DNA of 10,282 bases. Source: Deltaproteobacteria bacterium (GTDB lineage: Bacteria > Desulfobacterota > Syntrophia > Syntrophales > Smithellaceae). Shown one piece after another: positions 1-6,723 of this stretch (position 1 is the first letter of the stretch; each line of letters starts with the position of its first letter). The notes beneath the pieces are model-generated. The model worked only from the letters and a program-made list of their open reading frames with translations. It did not search any database and was not told the DNA's origin. Both the position numbers and the translations under genes were made by a program. The stretch spans positions 1-10,282 of the forward strand of contig JAGVUJ010000196.1 in NCBI GenBank assembly GCA_019136325.1. Direction: 5' to 3'.

Positions 1-9
1 TCTCTTCAA
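1..9 (-). CDS. Possible 5' end of a minus-strand gene (edge, partial)
   Basis: Only three codons are visible (TTG AAG AGA, Met-Lys-Arg if TTG initiates). The reason to list it is context: an AAGGAG Shine-Dalgarno sequence lies at 22-17, seven bases before the TTG, and a promoter-like pair lies further upstream at 43-70. The preceding minus-strand gene is closed by a terminator at 258-306, so a new transcript starting here makes sense. The product cannot be judged. This could equally be chance. Confidence 0.3.
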
Positions 10-42
10 AAACTCACTCCTTATTCTGCAAATTCGGGGTAG

Positions 43-70
43 GAATTACTTATTGTCGGAAATATGTCAA
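43..70 (-). promoter_or_regulatory. Candidate sigma70-type promoter for the left-edge gene
   Basis: On the minus strand a perfect TTGACA (-35) occupies 70-65. A 16-base spacer and a weak TAATTC (-10) at 48-43 follow. A good ribosome binding site and TTG codon lie about 20-35 bases downstream. The -10 is poor, so this is a candidate only. The rest of 71-257 holds no gene that I can support. Confidence 0.35.
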
Positions 71-257
71 GGGAAAAAGCCCGTTTTTTACGGAAGTATT
101 TGAAATAATTAATTTTACAGATAACGGCATCCATCGAAATTTCCGACGATGATCCTGACTGAAGGTGGCGAAAGGCTCAAAACGCGCATGATGCGGGAAG
201 TCGGGTTTTTCAGGTGTAAGGGGACCCGGAAATCGGAAGCAATGCGATGTCGATCCC

Positions 258-306
258 AAAAAGTCTTTTCCCTCTTGTTTCCGGGAACGAAACAAGAGGG
301 AAAAGA
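258..306 (-). terminator. Intrinsic terminator after the nitronate monooxygenase gene
   Basis: Two perfect 18-base inverted arms (264-281 and 289-306, e.g. TCTTTTCCCTCTTGTTTC) enclose a 7-base loop. Read on the minus strand the stem is followed by CTTTTT (263-258). It begins 22 bases past the repaired stop codon at 329 of the minus-strand gene. Stem plus T-tract is the textbook layout of a Rho-independent terminator. On the plus strand there is no T-tract, so it should act in one direction only. Confidence 0.75.
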
Positions 307-328
307 TGATTCGGCACGTTCTTTGTTT

Positions 329-1332
329 TTAAACAAGCAATTTTGTCTGCACGCCCTTCAATATATCCTCCGTCTCTTGCATCATGCCCTGCACCATATC
401 GCTGACTTTGGGCATGTCGTTGATGCGCTGCGCCGCTTCTCCGGCAGCCAGCAACGCCTTTTCCTTGTTACCGTCGTAGGCGGCCTGCATGGACTCCATT
501 TCAAACTCAATCGCGCCGGTCCGACGAACCCCCGGGCCACCAGGGTTCCTCTATCGCCCGCATCGACAACACCCTGTCTCCAGATCGGGGGAAAATCGCT
601 TTCCTGCGTGGCGAGAAAACGCGTACCCATCTGGACACCGTCGGCGCCCATCACAAGAGCCGCAGCCAGCGTTTTACCGTCACAGAATCCGCCCGCTCCG
701 CATACCAGGGTCTTCTCATCGGAAACCGCTTCCACCACGGCGGGCAGCAGAATCATCGAGTGAACCGGCTCCCAAGATGTGTGAAATCCTCCCTCGTGTC
801 CGGACGCCACGATGACATCGACGCCCGCTTTTTTGCACCGCAGGGCGCCTTTGACCGATGGAACGACGTGCATCCAGGTAAAACCGGCTCCCTTGATTCT
901 TTCGCGCCAGGGCACGGGATCGCCTGCGGAAGTGAAGATCACCTTGAAATGTTTTTCCATGCCCGGATTGGCCGCTCGCACCTGAATGGCGGTGTTGATG
1001 ATCAGCTCCGCCTGAAACAGCAACTCGGCGGAAACCATCACGTTGATGCCGAACACGCCTTTTGTGTCTTTGGTTAACCGATAGGCCCGTTGGAGCAATT
1101 TTTCCATCGCTGCCGGAATATCGTCGTCCGGATTGGCCTCGGCGCTTTGAATCCAATCATTATAGATAAATGGCAGAAAATCCTTATTGCAGAGACCGCT
1201 TGTGGAGAACAAGCCCAAAACACCGGCGTTAGCCGCGGCTACGCCAAGGTTGTTGTTGCTGAAGGGTCCCATGCCCGCCTGAATGATGGGGTACTTGATT
1301 CCGGTCATGTCACAAAGTCGTGATTTAATCAT
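329..1332 (-). CDS. FMN-dependent nitronate monooxygenase / FabK-like TIM-barrel enzyme, frameshifted
   Basis: This is an FMN flavoprotein of the 2-nitropropane dioxygenase / enoyl-ACP reductase II superfamily. Members oxidise alkyl nitronates or reduce enoyl-ACP, and which applies here cannot be read from sequence. Visible features are the N-terminal barrel start GIKYPIIQAGM (residues 11-21), GHEGGFHT (178-185) in the active-site loop, GAGGFCDG (212-219) and the FMN-phosphate motif GADGVQMGTRF (229-239). ATG at 1332 has AAAGGAG six bases upstream. The uninterrupted frame ends at 382 with an Arg/Pro-rich tail unlike the rest. Adding one base in the C5 run at 529-533 restores a sensible helix-rich tail (from ARGVRRTGAIEFEMESMQ) ending in TAA at 329, for 334 residues. 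It is therefore a one-base frameshift, either real or a sequencing error. A terminator follows at once. Family call is firm; substrate is unknown. Confidence 0.85.
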
Positions 1333-1377
1333 AATGATCTCCTTTCATTTTTGACGATTATTTCCTTTTATAAGTTT

Positions 1378-1396
1378 CAATGACAATTCATCATTG
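1378..1396. promoter_or_regulatory. Operator-like inverted repeat upstream of the nitronate monooxygenase gene
   Basis: CAATGA - 7 bases - TCATTG forms a perfect 6-7-6 dyad, 45 bases upstream of the ATG at 1332 and next to an AT-rich TTATAAAA stretch on the minus strand. Position and symmetry suit a repressor site, but no regulator is encoded nearby and a dyad of this size can occur by chance. Confidence 0.25.
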
Positions 1397-1551
1397 TTGG
1401 AACGATAAAATCAGCTCCGATATTATCTTTCAGGTGATTCTTTAATACCGTGCGCATCCGTCAAACCAACGAAGAACAAAACAACCCATCTCTCCGTTAT
1501 GTTGATCATCTCTTTTAAGGTCTTTGAACGGCCGATTGGCCGCGATATTGC

Positions 1552-3237
1552 TTATCTGCGTGTCAGTTGGCGATATTTGATACGGTGCGGCTGATTGGCG
1601 GCGGCGCCGAGCCTTTTCTTGCGGTCTTCTTCGTATTCAGAGTAGTTCCCGTCGAAGAAAAGCACCGCGCTTTCGCCTTCGAACGCCAGAATATGCGTGC
1701 AGATTCTGTCCAGAAACCAGCGGTCGTGGCTGATGACGACGACACACCCCGCAAAACTTTCCAGCGCGTCTTCCAGCGCGCGCAAGGTGTTGACATCCAG
1801 ATCGTTGGTCGGTTCGTCGAGCAGCAGCACATTACCGCCTTCCTTCAGCATGCGGGCCAGATGAACGCGGTTGCGTTCGCCGCCGGAAAGCGTTCCCACT
1901 TTTTTCTGCTGATCGGTGCCGGAGAAATTAAAGCGTGAAACATAGGCGCGGGAGTTAATCTGCCGGCTGCCGATGGGAATAATATCCTGTCCGTCGGAAA
2001 TCATTTCCCAGATATTTTTATCGGGATCGAGCGAGTCACGACTCTGATCGACATAGGCCAGCTTGACGGTCTCGCCGATCCGAATGGTCCCGGAATCCGG
2101 CTTTTCCTGTCCGGTAATCATGCGAAAGAGTGTGGTTTTCCCTGCGCCGTTGGGACCGATGACGCCGACAATGCCGCCGGGCGGCAGCGAAAAGGTCATC
2201 CCTTCGACCAGTAATTTATCGCCATAACCTTTTTTCACATCTTTGGTTTCAATCACCAGATCTCCCAGGCGCGGACCCGGCGCGATAAAAATTTCGCGCG
2301 TGCCGGATTCTTTTTCCATCGTCTTGCCCAGCAGTTCTTCGTAAGCGCTGATACGCGCCTTGGATTTGGCGTGACGGCCTTTGGGCGACATACGAATCCA
2401 TTCCAGTTCGCGCTCCAAAGTTTTGATCCGGTCGGTTTCCGTCTTTTCTTCATTTTTCAGGCGGTTCTGTTTCTGTTCCAGCCAGGAAGAATAATTCCCC
2501 TGCCAGGGAATGCCCTGGCCGCGGTCCAACTCCAGAATCCAACCGGCGACGTTGTCCAGAAAATAACGGTCGTGCGTGACGGCAATGATGGTGCCTTCAT
2601 ATTTTTGCAGATGATGTTCCAGCCAGGCGACGGATTCGGCGTCCAGATGGTTGGTCGGCTCATCCAGAAGAAGGATATCCGGTTTTTGCAGCAGCAGGCG
2701 GCATAAAGCGACGCGGCGTCTCTCTCCGCCGGAAAGCACCTTCACCGGCGTATCGCCTGGCGGACAGCGCAATGCGTCCATGGCCATTTCCAGACGGGAG
2801 TCGATATCCCAGGCATCCAGAGCGTCGAGTTTTTCCTGCACGGCGCCCTGCCGTTCGCAGAGTTTGGCCATTTCATCATCCGACATCGGTTCGGCGAACT
2901 TTTCGTTGATGTCATTGTATTCCTGAATCAGGTCCATCGTGCTTTGTACGCCCTGTTCCACGATCTGCCTGACGTTTTTATCGTTGTCCAGATGCGGTTC
3001 CTGCTCCAGATAGCCCACCGTGTAGCCGGGCGAAAGAATGGTTTTTCCCAAAAATTCCTGATCCACGCCGGCCAGGATTTTCAAAAGAGAGCTTTTCCCG
3101 GAACCGTTCAAACCGATCACGCCGATTTTGGCGCCGTAAAAATAGGAAAGATAAATGTCTTTGAGAACAGGTTTTTTCTCGTAAATTTTACTTACCCCGA
3201 TCATGGAGTAAATGACTTTGTTTCCTTCATTGGCCAT
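1552..3237 (-). CDS. ettA: Energy-dependent translational throttle protein EttA (ABC-F ATPase)
   Basis: ABC-F family cytoplasmic ATPase that binds the ribosomal E site and gates the first elongation step according to the ATP/ADP ratio. At 561 residues it matches the usual EttA length of about 555. First nucleotide-binding domain: Walker A GLNGSGKS (42-49), signature LSGGE (168-172), Walker B with DEPTNHLD (192-199) and H-switch THD (221-223). The arm insertion lies roughly at 95-140. The charged linker (PtIM) runs about 243-320 and includes SPKGRHAKSKAR. Second domain: GPNGAGKT (361-368), LSGGE (450-454), DEPTNDLD (474-481) and SHD (503-505). It ends HRIKYRQLTRR, typical of EttA. Start ATG at 3237 with a rather distant GGAG. 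It lies 27 bases after the MBL gene, so it is probably the last gene of that operon. All catalytic motifs look intact. Confidence 0.96.
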   Translation of the reverse strand: MANEGNKVIYSMIGVSKIYEKKPVLKDIYLSYFYGAKIGVIGLNGSGKSSLLKILAGVDQEFLGKTILSPGYTVGYLEQEPHLDNDKNVRQIVEQGVQSTMDLIQEYNDINEKFAEPMSDDEMAKLCERQGAVQEKLDALDAWDIDSRLEMAMDALRCPPGDTPVKVLSGGERRRVALCRLLLQKPDILLLDEPTNHLDAESVAWLEHHLQKYEGTIIAVTHDRYFLDNVAGWILELDRGQGIPWQGNYSSWLEQKQNRLKNEEKTETDRIKTLERELEWIRMSPKGRHAKSKARISAYEELLGKTMEKESGTREIFIAPGPRLGDLVIETKDVKKGYGDKLLVEGMTFSLPPGGIVGVIGPNGAGKTTLFRMITGQEKPDSGTIRIGETVKLAYVDQSRDSLDPDKNIWEMISDGQDIIPIGSRQINSRAYVSRFNFSGTDQQKKVGTLSGGERNRVHLARMLKEGGNVLLLDEPTNDLDVNTLRALEDALESFAGCVVVISHDRWFLDRICTHILAFEGESAVLFFDGNYSEYEEDRKKRLGAAANQPHRIKYRQLTRR

Positions 3238-3264
3238 AACAATCGCGCGCTCCGAAAATTGGTT

Positions 3265-3930
3265 TTAAATATAAGGGAACATGCCCTGAATGATCAAATT
3301 GAAATTATTCTGAATGTTGCCTTTGCCATGCAGGGTGCCCATGTGACCGGGCAGAAGCCATTCCAGATCCAGTTTGGAGAAAGCGAGAATGCTTTTTTTC
3401 AAAAGGGCGCCGTTGCCGCCTGGGAAATCGGTGCGTCCGACGCTTTGATCGAAAATGACGTCGCCGCAAAACAGCGCTTTCTGCTCCGGCCAGTACAGTC
3501 CGATGGAACCCGGAGAATGACCGGGGGCAAGAATGATCTTGAAGATCTGATCGCCCAGCGCCAGATCGCCTTCCTCCAAGGGCAAATTGACGTGCATCCG
3601 GGGAACGCTGATTCCGAAGAGGTTATAAAGTTCTCCTCCGTCCCCTTTTAAAAATTCAATTTCTTTGGTGTGCAGACCGACCTTGACTTTTTCCTGATCG
3701 AACACTTCGGACCCCTGAAAATGGTCGGGATGTGAATGCGTGTTGATGACATAGCGGATATCTTCTTTCTGAATGCCGTCGGCGCCCATCCGGTCCAGCA
3801 AGTCGGGGACAAAGCCGGTCAGTCCCGGATCGATCAACGCATTGACATCGCCGCCGATGAAGTAACTGTTGCAATTGTTTTCAAAAGGGTTGGTCCATTC
3901 GTAAAGGTATATGTCGTTTTTTAATCTCAT
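3265..3930 (-). CDS. MBL-fold metallo-hydrolase, glyoxalase II-like
   Basis: A single-domain metallo-beta-lactamase-fold hydrolase of 221 residues, probably with a two-metal site. The ligands can all be seen: THSHPDH (64-70, giving H65, H67, D69, H70), H128 in APGHSPGS, D147 in CGDVIF and H185 in LPGHMG. The APGHSPGS and FCGDVIF spacing is that of glyoxalase II-like thioesterases; the true substrate is not predictable. The frame is open further upstream to 4008, but the ATG at 3930 is preferred. It has AGGAG five bases upstream, begins the family-like segment MRLKNDIYLYEWTNP, and avoids overlapping the PspC gene, whose TAA lies 11 bases before it. It is cytoplasmic, with no signal peptide. 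It sits in the ccdA-to-ettA cluster. Confidence 0.9.
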   Translation of the reverse strand: MRLKNDIYLYEWTNPFENNCNSYFIGGDVNALIDPGLTGFVPDLLDRMGADGIQKEDIRYVINTHSHPDHFQGSEVFDQEKVKVGLHTKEIEFLKGDGGELYNLFGISVPRMHVNLPLEEGDLALGDQIFKIILAPGHSPGSIGLYWPEQKALFCGDVIFDQSVGRTDFPGGNGALLKKSILAFSKLDLEWLLPGHMGTLHGKGNIQNNFNLIIQGMFPYI

Positions 3931-3941
3931 GCTTACTCCTG

Positions 3942-4145
3942 TTAGTTTGATTTGGCGGGGATAAAAATCCAGAGCAGGATGTATAATAAAATGCCCGTGC
4001 CGAAACACAGAACCAGCGTAACAAACAACAGACGCCAGGCCCAGGCCGGAATCGGAGAGCTCTCACCCAGACCGCCGCAGACGCCGCCGATCCATTTATC
4101 GGAATTTGACTTTGTCAGATTTTGCAGCCAGTTGTTTTCAGTCAT
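3942..4145 (-). CDS. Small PspC-domain membrane protein
   Basis: A 67-residue protein made almost wholly of one PspC domain. The conserved KWIGGVCGGLGE (17-28) and AWAWRLLFV (34-42) are followed by a hydrophobic membrane segment (about 37-62, with GTGILLYILLWIFIP). PspC proteins belong to the phage-shock envelope-stress response, but stand-alone short PspC proteins are widespread and often uncharacterised, so the role here is inferred. ATG at 4145 has GGGAGG eight bases upstream. It sits 27 bases after the thioredoxin-like gene and 11 before the MBL gene, so cotranscription is very likely. Confidence 0.88.
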   Translation of the reverse strand: MTENNWLQNLTKSNSDKWIGGVCGGLGESSPIPAWAWRLLFVTLVLCFGTGILLYILLWIFIPAKSN

Positions 4146-4172
4146 GGTATTTTCCTCCCGATGTTGATCTGA

Positions 4173-4679
4173 TCATTTTTTCGCTGAAAAAAGGGCATCG
4201 ACCGGCAAATCCGCGATGCGATGTCCGATGCCGACAATGCTGCCTTCCTTATCCAGCAGAACCAGCGTCGGAACGCCAATGATATTATAATCGCTGGCGA
4301 CACGGCCGTCTCCATCCACCAGGACGAGATAAGGAAATGAATTCTGTTGGGCAAAGCGCGCGACTCTTTCCGCTGACTCGTTGATGTCAATGTAGATAAA
4401 CTTCAGTCCCCGTTGAGCATATTTATCGTAAAGCGCCCGGTAGAACGGCATTTCCGTGCGGCAGGCGGGACACCACGTCGTGCCAAAAAACATAATCGCG
4501 GGATTTCCCCGATGGGAACTCAGCCGAAACGCTTTCCCCTGTATGTCTCTCAACGAAAAATCAGGAGCCTGAACTTTATCTCGCTTGGAAAAAACACTGG
4601 GTCTGAATGTTTCAAATGAAAACGCGACAAACGTAAAAACGAGCAGGAAACCCACCGCCAACAAAAACTTTTTATTCAT
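4173..4679 (-). CDS. TlpA/ResA-like thiol-disulfide oxidoreductase, membrane-anchored
   Basis: A periplasm-facing thioredoxin-fold reductant of 168 residues. From the preferred start MNKK, a hydrophobic signal/anchor covers about residues 5-22. Then come the AhpC/TSA-like entry APDFSLRDIQG (38-48), the active site WCPAC (69-73, cysteines 70 and 73) and the cis-proline loop GVPT (135-138). The family reduces disulfides on apocytochrome c or other envelope proteins. A GTG two codons upstream (4685) also opens the frame, but it overlaps the AGAGG Shine-Dalgarno, which serves the ATG at 4679 at five-base spacing. The ccdA-like gene ends 24 bases upstream. CcdA-type proteins are the usual electron source for this type of thioredoxin, which supports the pairing. 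Confidence 0.92.
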   Translation of the reverse strand: MNKKFLLAVGFLLVFTFVAFSFETFRPSVFSKRDKVQAPDFSLRDIQGKAFRLSSHRGNPAIMFFGTTWCPACRTEMPFYRALYDKYAQRGLKFIYIDINESAERVARFAQQNSFPYLVLVDGDGRVASDYNIIGVPTLVLLDKEGSIVGIGHRIADLPVDALFSAKK

Positions 4680-4703
4680 TATCACCTCTGCTACTTTGGT
4701 AAT

Positions 4704-5420
4704 TTATATCGACAATCTGCCGGCAATATACAGGAAATATTCCGCTGCGCCAATTAATAACATTCCGGATATACATTTAATTTTTGTCATCCAGGCTCCC
4801 GATCGGGGCAGGGCGGCAATCACGCCGGCAAAGGTTCCGGCGATAATCAGCAATGTCCCCATGCCGAAAGCAAAAACAAACAGCAATCCCATGCCCAGTA
4901 AAACATTCGTTTTGACTGCCACATAACCAAGCAGGACTCCCAGAGCGGGGGCGGTGCAGGGGCCGATAACAACTCCGGAGACAGCTCCGATGAGAAAACT
5001 GTTCAAGAATCCTTTCTTCCCGTTCCCGCCGGTCAGTTTCATAAGCTTCTGCGGAACGGGAATGGATATATTAAAAACATCGAGCATGGACAATCCCATC
5101 ACGAGACATACATTCGCCATGATGAAATACGTCCAGAAATTCGTCTGCATCTGCCCGAAAATTCTGCCCGACAATGCCGCCGCCGCGCCCAGCAAGGCAT
5201 AGGTGGCGGCCATTCCGGCAACGTAAATAAGCGAAAGCAAAAAACCGCGACCCCGCGATGAAGAGCCCTGTATCCCAATAAATCCGACCGTCACCGGAAT
5301 CAGGGGATAGGTGCAGGGCGTGAAGCTGATGAGAATACCGCCCAGATAAGCGGCAAAAAACGCAAGGGTCGCCGAACGTTCGAGATAAAAGGGTAAATTA
5401 CTCACCAGGTTTTCGATCAT
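4704..5420 (-). CDS. ccdA: CcdA/DsbD-type transmembrane thiol electron transporter
   Basis: A polytopic inner-membrane protein of 238 residues, with about six hydrophobic segments, that passes electrons from cytoplasmic thioredoxin to periplasmic thiol proteins. Its two redox cysteines sit in matching motifs: SFTPCTYPLIPVT (C36) and GPCTAPALG (C155), as in the DsbD beta domain and CcdA. There is no N- or C-terminal thioredoxin domain, so it is the short CcdA form. The thioredoxin partner is the next gene down. ATG at 5420 has only a weak GGTAAG nearby. It appears to be the first gene of the minus-strand cluster that ends with ettA. The CcdA versus 'DsbD transmembrane region' label is a naming choice. 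Confidence 0.92.
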   Translation of the reverse strand: MIENLVSNLPFYLERSATLAFFAAYLGGILISFTPCTYPLIPVTVGFIGIQGSSSRGRGFLLSLIYVAGMAATYALLGAAAALSGRIFGQMQTNFWTYFIMANVCLVMGLSMLDVFNISIPVPQKLMKLTGGNGKKGFLNSFLIGAVSGVVIGPCTAPALGVLLGYVAVKTNVLLGMGLLFVFAFGMGTLLIIAGTFAGVIAALPRSGAWMTKIKCISGMLLIGAAEYFLYIAGRLSI

Positions 5421-5540
5421 CAGTTCTTACCGTTACTTTACCGCTTCTTAACGGGATCATAATGTTGCAAAGTCAACAGATAGAGATTATTTCAGAATAA
5501 GATAATTTACGAAATTAAAATGTTAATCACGGGTATGAAC
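5421..5540 (-). promoter_or_regulatory. Probable promoter region of the ccdA-ettA cluster
   Basis: AT-rich spacer upstream of the first gene of the minus-strand cluster. On the minus strand there is a TATGAT -10-like hexamer at 5464-5459 and a TTGACT at 5479-5474. They are only nine bases apart and so cannot be one promoter. I cannot pick a single start point; the region is listed because the cluster must begin here or at the tRNA promoter further upstream. Confidence 0.35.
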
Positions 5541-5652
5541 CCCAAAGCAAGCTTTGGAAACGAGTCCGCTGCAAGCTGCGGGGGTATTAAACCCTCCGCT
5601 GCGCGGGATTGTTCAACTTACCCATTCCGCTACGCTTCGTTTTCGGAATTGG
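5541..5652. repeat. Cluster of small palindromes (REP-like)
   Basis: Several short hairpins follow one another: CCAAAGC-AA-GCTTTGG (5542-5557), CCGC-8-GCGG (5566-5581), GGGT-5-ACCC (5582-5594), CCGC-TGC-GCGG (5596-5606), and ATTCCG (5624-5629) with CGGAAT (5644-5649). The second and fourth share the CCGCTGC core. No coding capacity is credible here. The layout resembles intergenic REP/BIME-type repeats downstream of a tRNA gene. Whether copies exist elsewhere in the genome cannot be seen from this window. Confidence 0.45.
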
Positions 5653-5664
5653 AGTTTCAACAAT

Positions 5665-5672
5665 AAAAAAAA
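5665..5672 (-). terminator. T8 tract after the tRNA
   Basis: Eight consecutive T on the minus strand begin directly after the encoded CCA of tRNA-Leu. There is no separate stem before it other than the tRNA itself. It probably helps stop transcription or marks the 3' trailer. Confidence 0.4.
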
Positions 5673-5759
5673 TGGTGCCGAAGACTGGACTCGAACCAGC
5701 ACAGGCGCACGCCCACTAGACCCTGAACCTAGCGCGTCTACCAATTCCGCCACTTCGGC
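5673..5759 (-). tRNA. tRNA-Leu (anticodon CAG)
   Basis: Class II tRNA of 87 bases with encoded CCA (5675-5673). Acceptor GCCGAAG (5759-5753) pairs perfectly with CTTCGGC ahead of discriminator A. The D-arm is typical for leucine (TGGCGGAATTGGTAGACGCG). The anticodon loop TTCAGGG carries CAG at 5725-5723, reading CUG codons. A long variable arm is present, and the T-arm is CTGG-TTCGAGT-CCAG. A TATAGT -10-like box lies on the minus strand at 5777-5772, just upstream of the 5' end and inside the start of the ribF frame. The gene points away from ribF, with its 5' end against ribF's expected start. Confidence 0.97.
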
Positions 5760-5760
5760 A

Positions 5761-6696
5761 CGCAACAGTGCACTATACCTAACCGAAGATTTTCGGGGAT
5801 CATTTGTAACGATCGGCAATTTTGACGGAGTGCATCGGAGTCACCAGTTTATTTGCAGAAAACTCTCTTCCGAAGCAAAAAAAGCGAAGGCCAGGTCACT
5901 CGTGATTACTTTTGATCCGCATCCCAAGATGATTTTGCATCCGGATATCAGGCCCTTTTATCTGATCACAACACTGGAAGAGAAACTGGAACGGCTCGCG
6001 GCTTGCGGCATCGACGGCGTTTTAATTATCCCCTTTTCTCTGGATTATTCCAGAACAACGGCGGAAGAATTTGTCCGTGTGTTTCTCGGACAGAAACTGG
6101 CCATTCGTAAAATCATCATCGGCCATGATTACACATTCGGCCGGGGAAAGCAGGGCAACAGCGATTATCTGATTGCCACCGGACAGGAAATGGGATTCGC
6201 GGTTGAGGTTGTTGACGCCGTGAAATCCGGGGAAGACATTATCAGCAGCACGCTGATAAGAAAAACCATTATCAAAGGCGATTTACAGAGAGCAGCCGTC
6301 CTGCTGGGAAGGTTTTACAACATCGCCGGTGTTGTGGTTTCGGGCAAAGGCCGGGGCGCGGGGCTGGGATTTCCCACAGCCAACATAGAGCCGGAAAAAG
6401 AACTGCTGCCGCCGGCCGGCATTTATGCAGTCTTTGTAAACGTCGACGGCAGGCGCTATCAGGCGGCGCTGAATATAGGAGAAAAGCCGACGTTTGATGA
6501 TTACACCTTTACGATTGAAGTTTACTTACTGGATTTTTCGGGTGATCTTCGCGGAAAAAGAATCAATACGGAATTTGTGGAGAAGCTGAGGGACATCGTT
6601 AAATTTGACAGTCCCGAAAAGTTGAAGGAACAGATTGCGGCGGATGTGGAAAAGACAAGGTCCATTTTGATTAAGAATATAGAAAAACAATACTGA
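5761..6696 (+). CDS. ribF: Bifunctional riboflavin kinase / FAD synthetase, start unresolved
   Basis: Makes FMN from riboflavin and ATP, then FAD from FMN and ATP, in the cytoplasm. The N-terminal nucleotidyltransferase domain shows VTIGNFDGVH (5806-5835) running into HRSHQ, where the usual motif is HxGH. ITFDPHP and a TTAEEF/GHDYTFG/STLIR series follow, ending in the ISSTLIR motif. The C-terminal riboflavin kinase domain has GLGFPTANIEPE, PPAGIYAV, NIGEKPTF and FTIEVYLLDF. The stop is TGA at 6696. The 5' end is odd. The frame is open back to a TTG at 5554, but that would read antisense through the whole tRNA. Between the tRNA and the first conserved residues there is no ATG, GTG or TTG in frame. 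I mark the start just after the tRNA as a placeholder. A GTG at 5768 lies in another frame and stops after four codons (GTG CAC TAT ACC TAA). One extra base there would join it to this frame. The next gene begins 27 bases downstream and is probably cotranscribed. Confidence 0.88.
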   Translation, partial: RNSALYLTEDFRGSFVTIGNFDGVHRSHQFICRKLSSEAKKAKARSLVITFDPHPKMILHPDIRPFYLITTLEEKLERLAACGIDGVLIIPFSLDYSRTTAEEFVRVFLGQKLAIRKIIIGHDYTFGRGKQGNSDYLIATGQEMGFAVEVVDAVKSGEDIISSTLIRKTIIKGDLQRAAVLLGRFYNIAGVVVSGKGRGAGLGFPTANIEPEKELLPPAGIYAVFVNVDGRRYQAALNIGEKPTFDDYTFTIEVYLLDFSGDLRGKRINTEFVEKLRDIVKFDSPEKLKEQIAADVEKTRSILIKNIEKQY

Positions 6697-6723
6697 TAAA
6701 AATTTAATGGAGGTCGTTACAAA

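Noticed and set aside
149..763. Plus-strand open frame of 204 codons overlapping the 3' part of the nitronate monooxygenase gene
   Set aside because: It is antisense to a well-supported gene, shows no domain character and runs through the terminator palindrome.
1377..1457. A 26-codon minus-strand mini-ORF between ettA and the nitronate monooxygenase gene (starts MRTVLKNHL)
   Set aside because: The composition is protein-like but there is no Shine-Dalgarno, it overlaps the probable promoter and dyad, and no family is recognisable.
1529..1542. Small hairpin CGGCC-GATT-GGCCG just downstream of ettA
   Set aside because: The stem is only five pairs and no T-tract follows on the minus strand, so I do not call it a terminator.
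2944..3651. Plus-strand open frame of 235 codons across the ettA/MBL junction
   Set aside because: It is antisense to two genes with complete catalytic motifs, and the translation has no recognisable family features.
5554..5760. N-terminal extension of ribF from the TTG at 5554
   Set aside because: It would translate the antisense of a complete tRNA and a palindrome cluster, has no RBS, and adds about 70 residues absent from RibF proteins.
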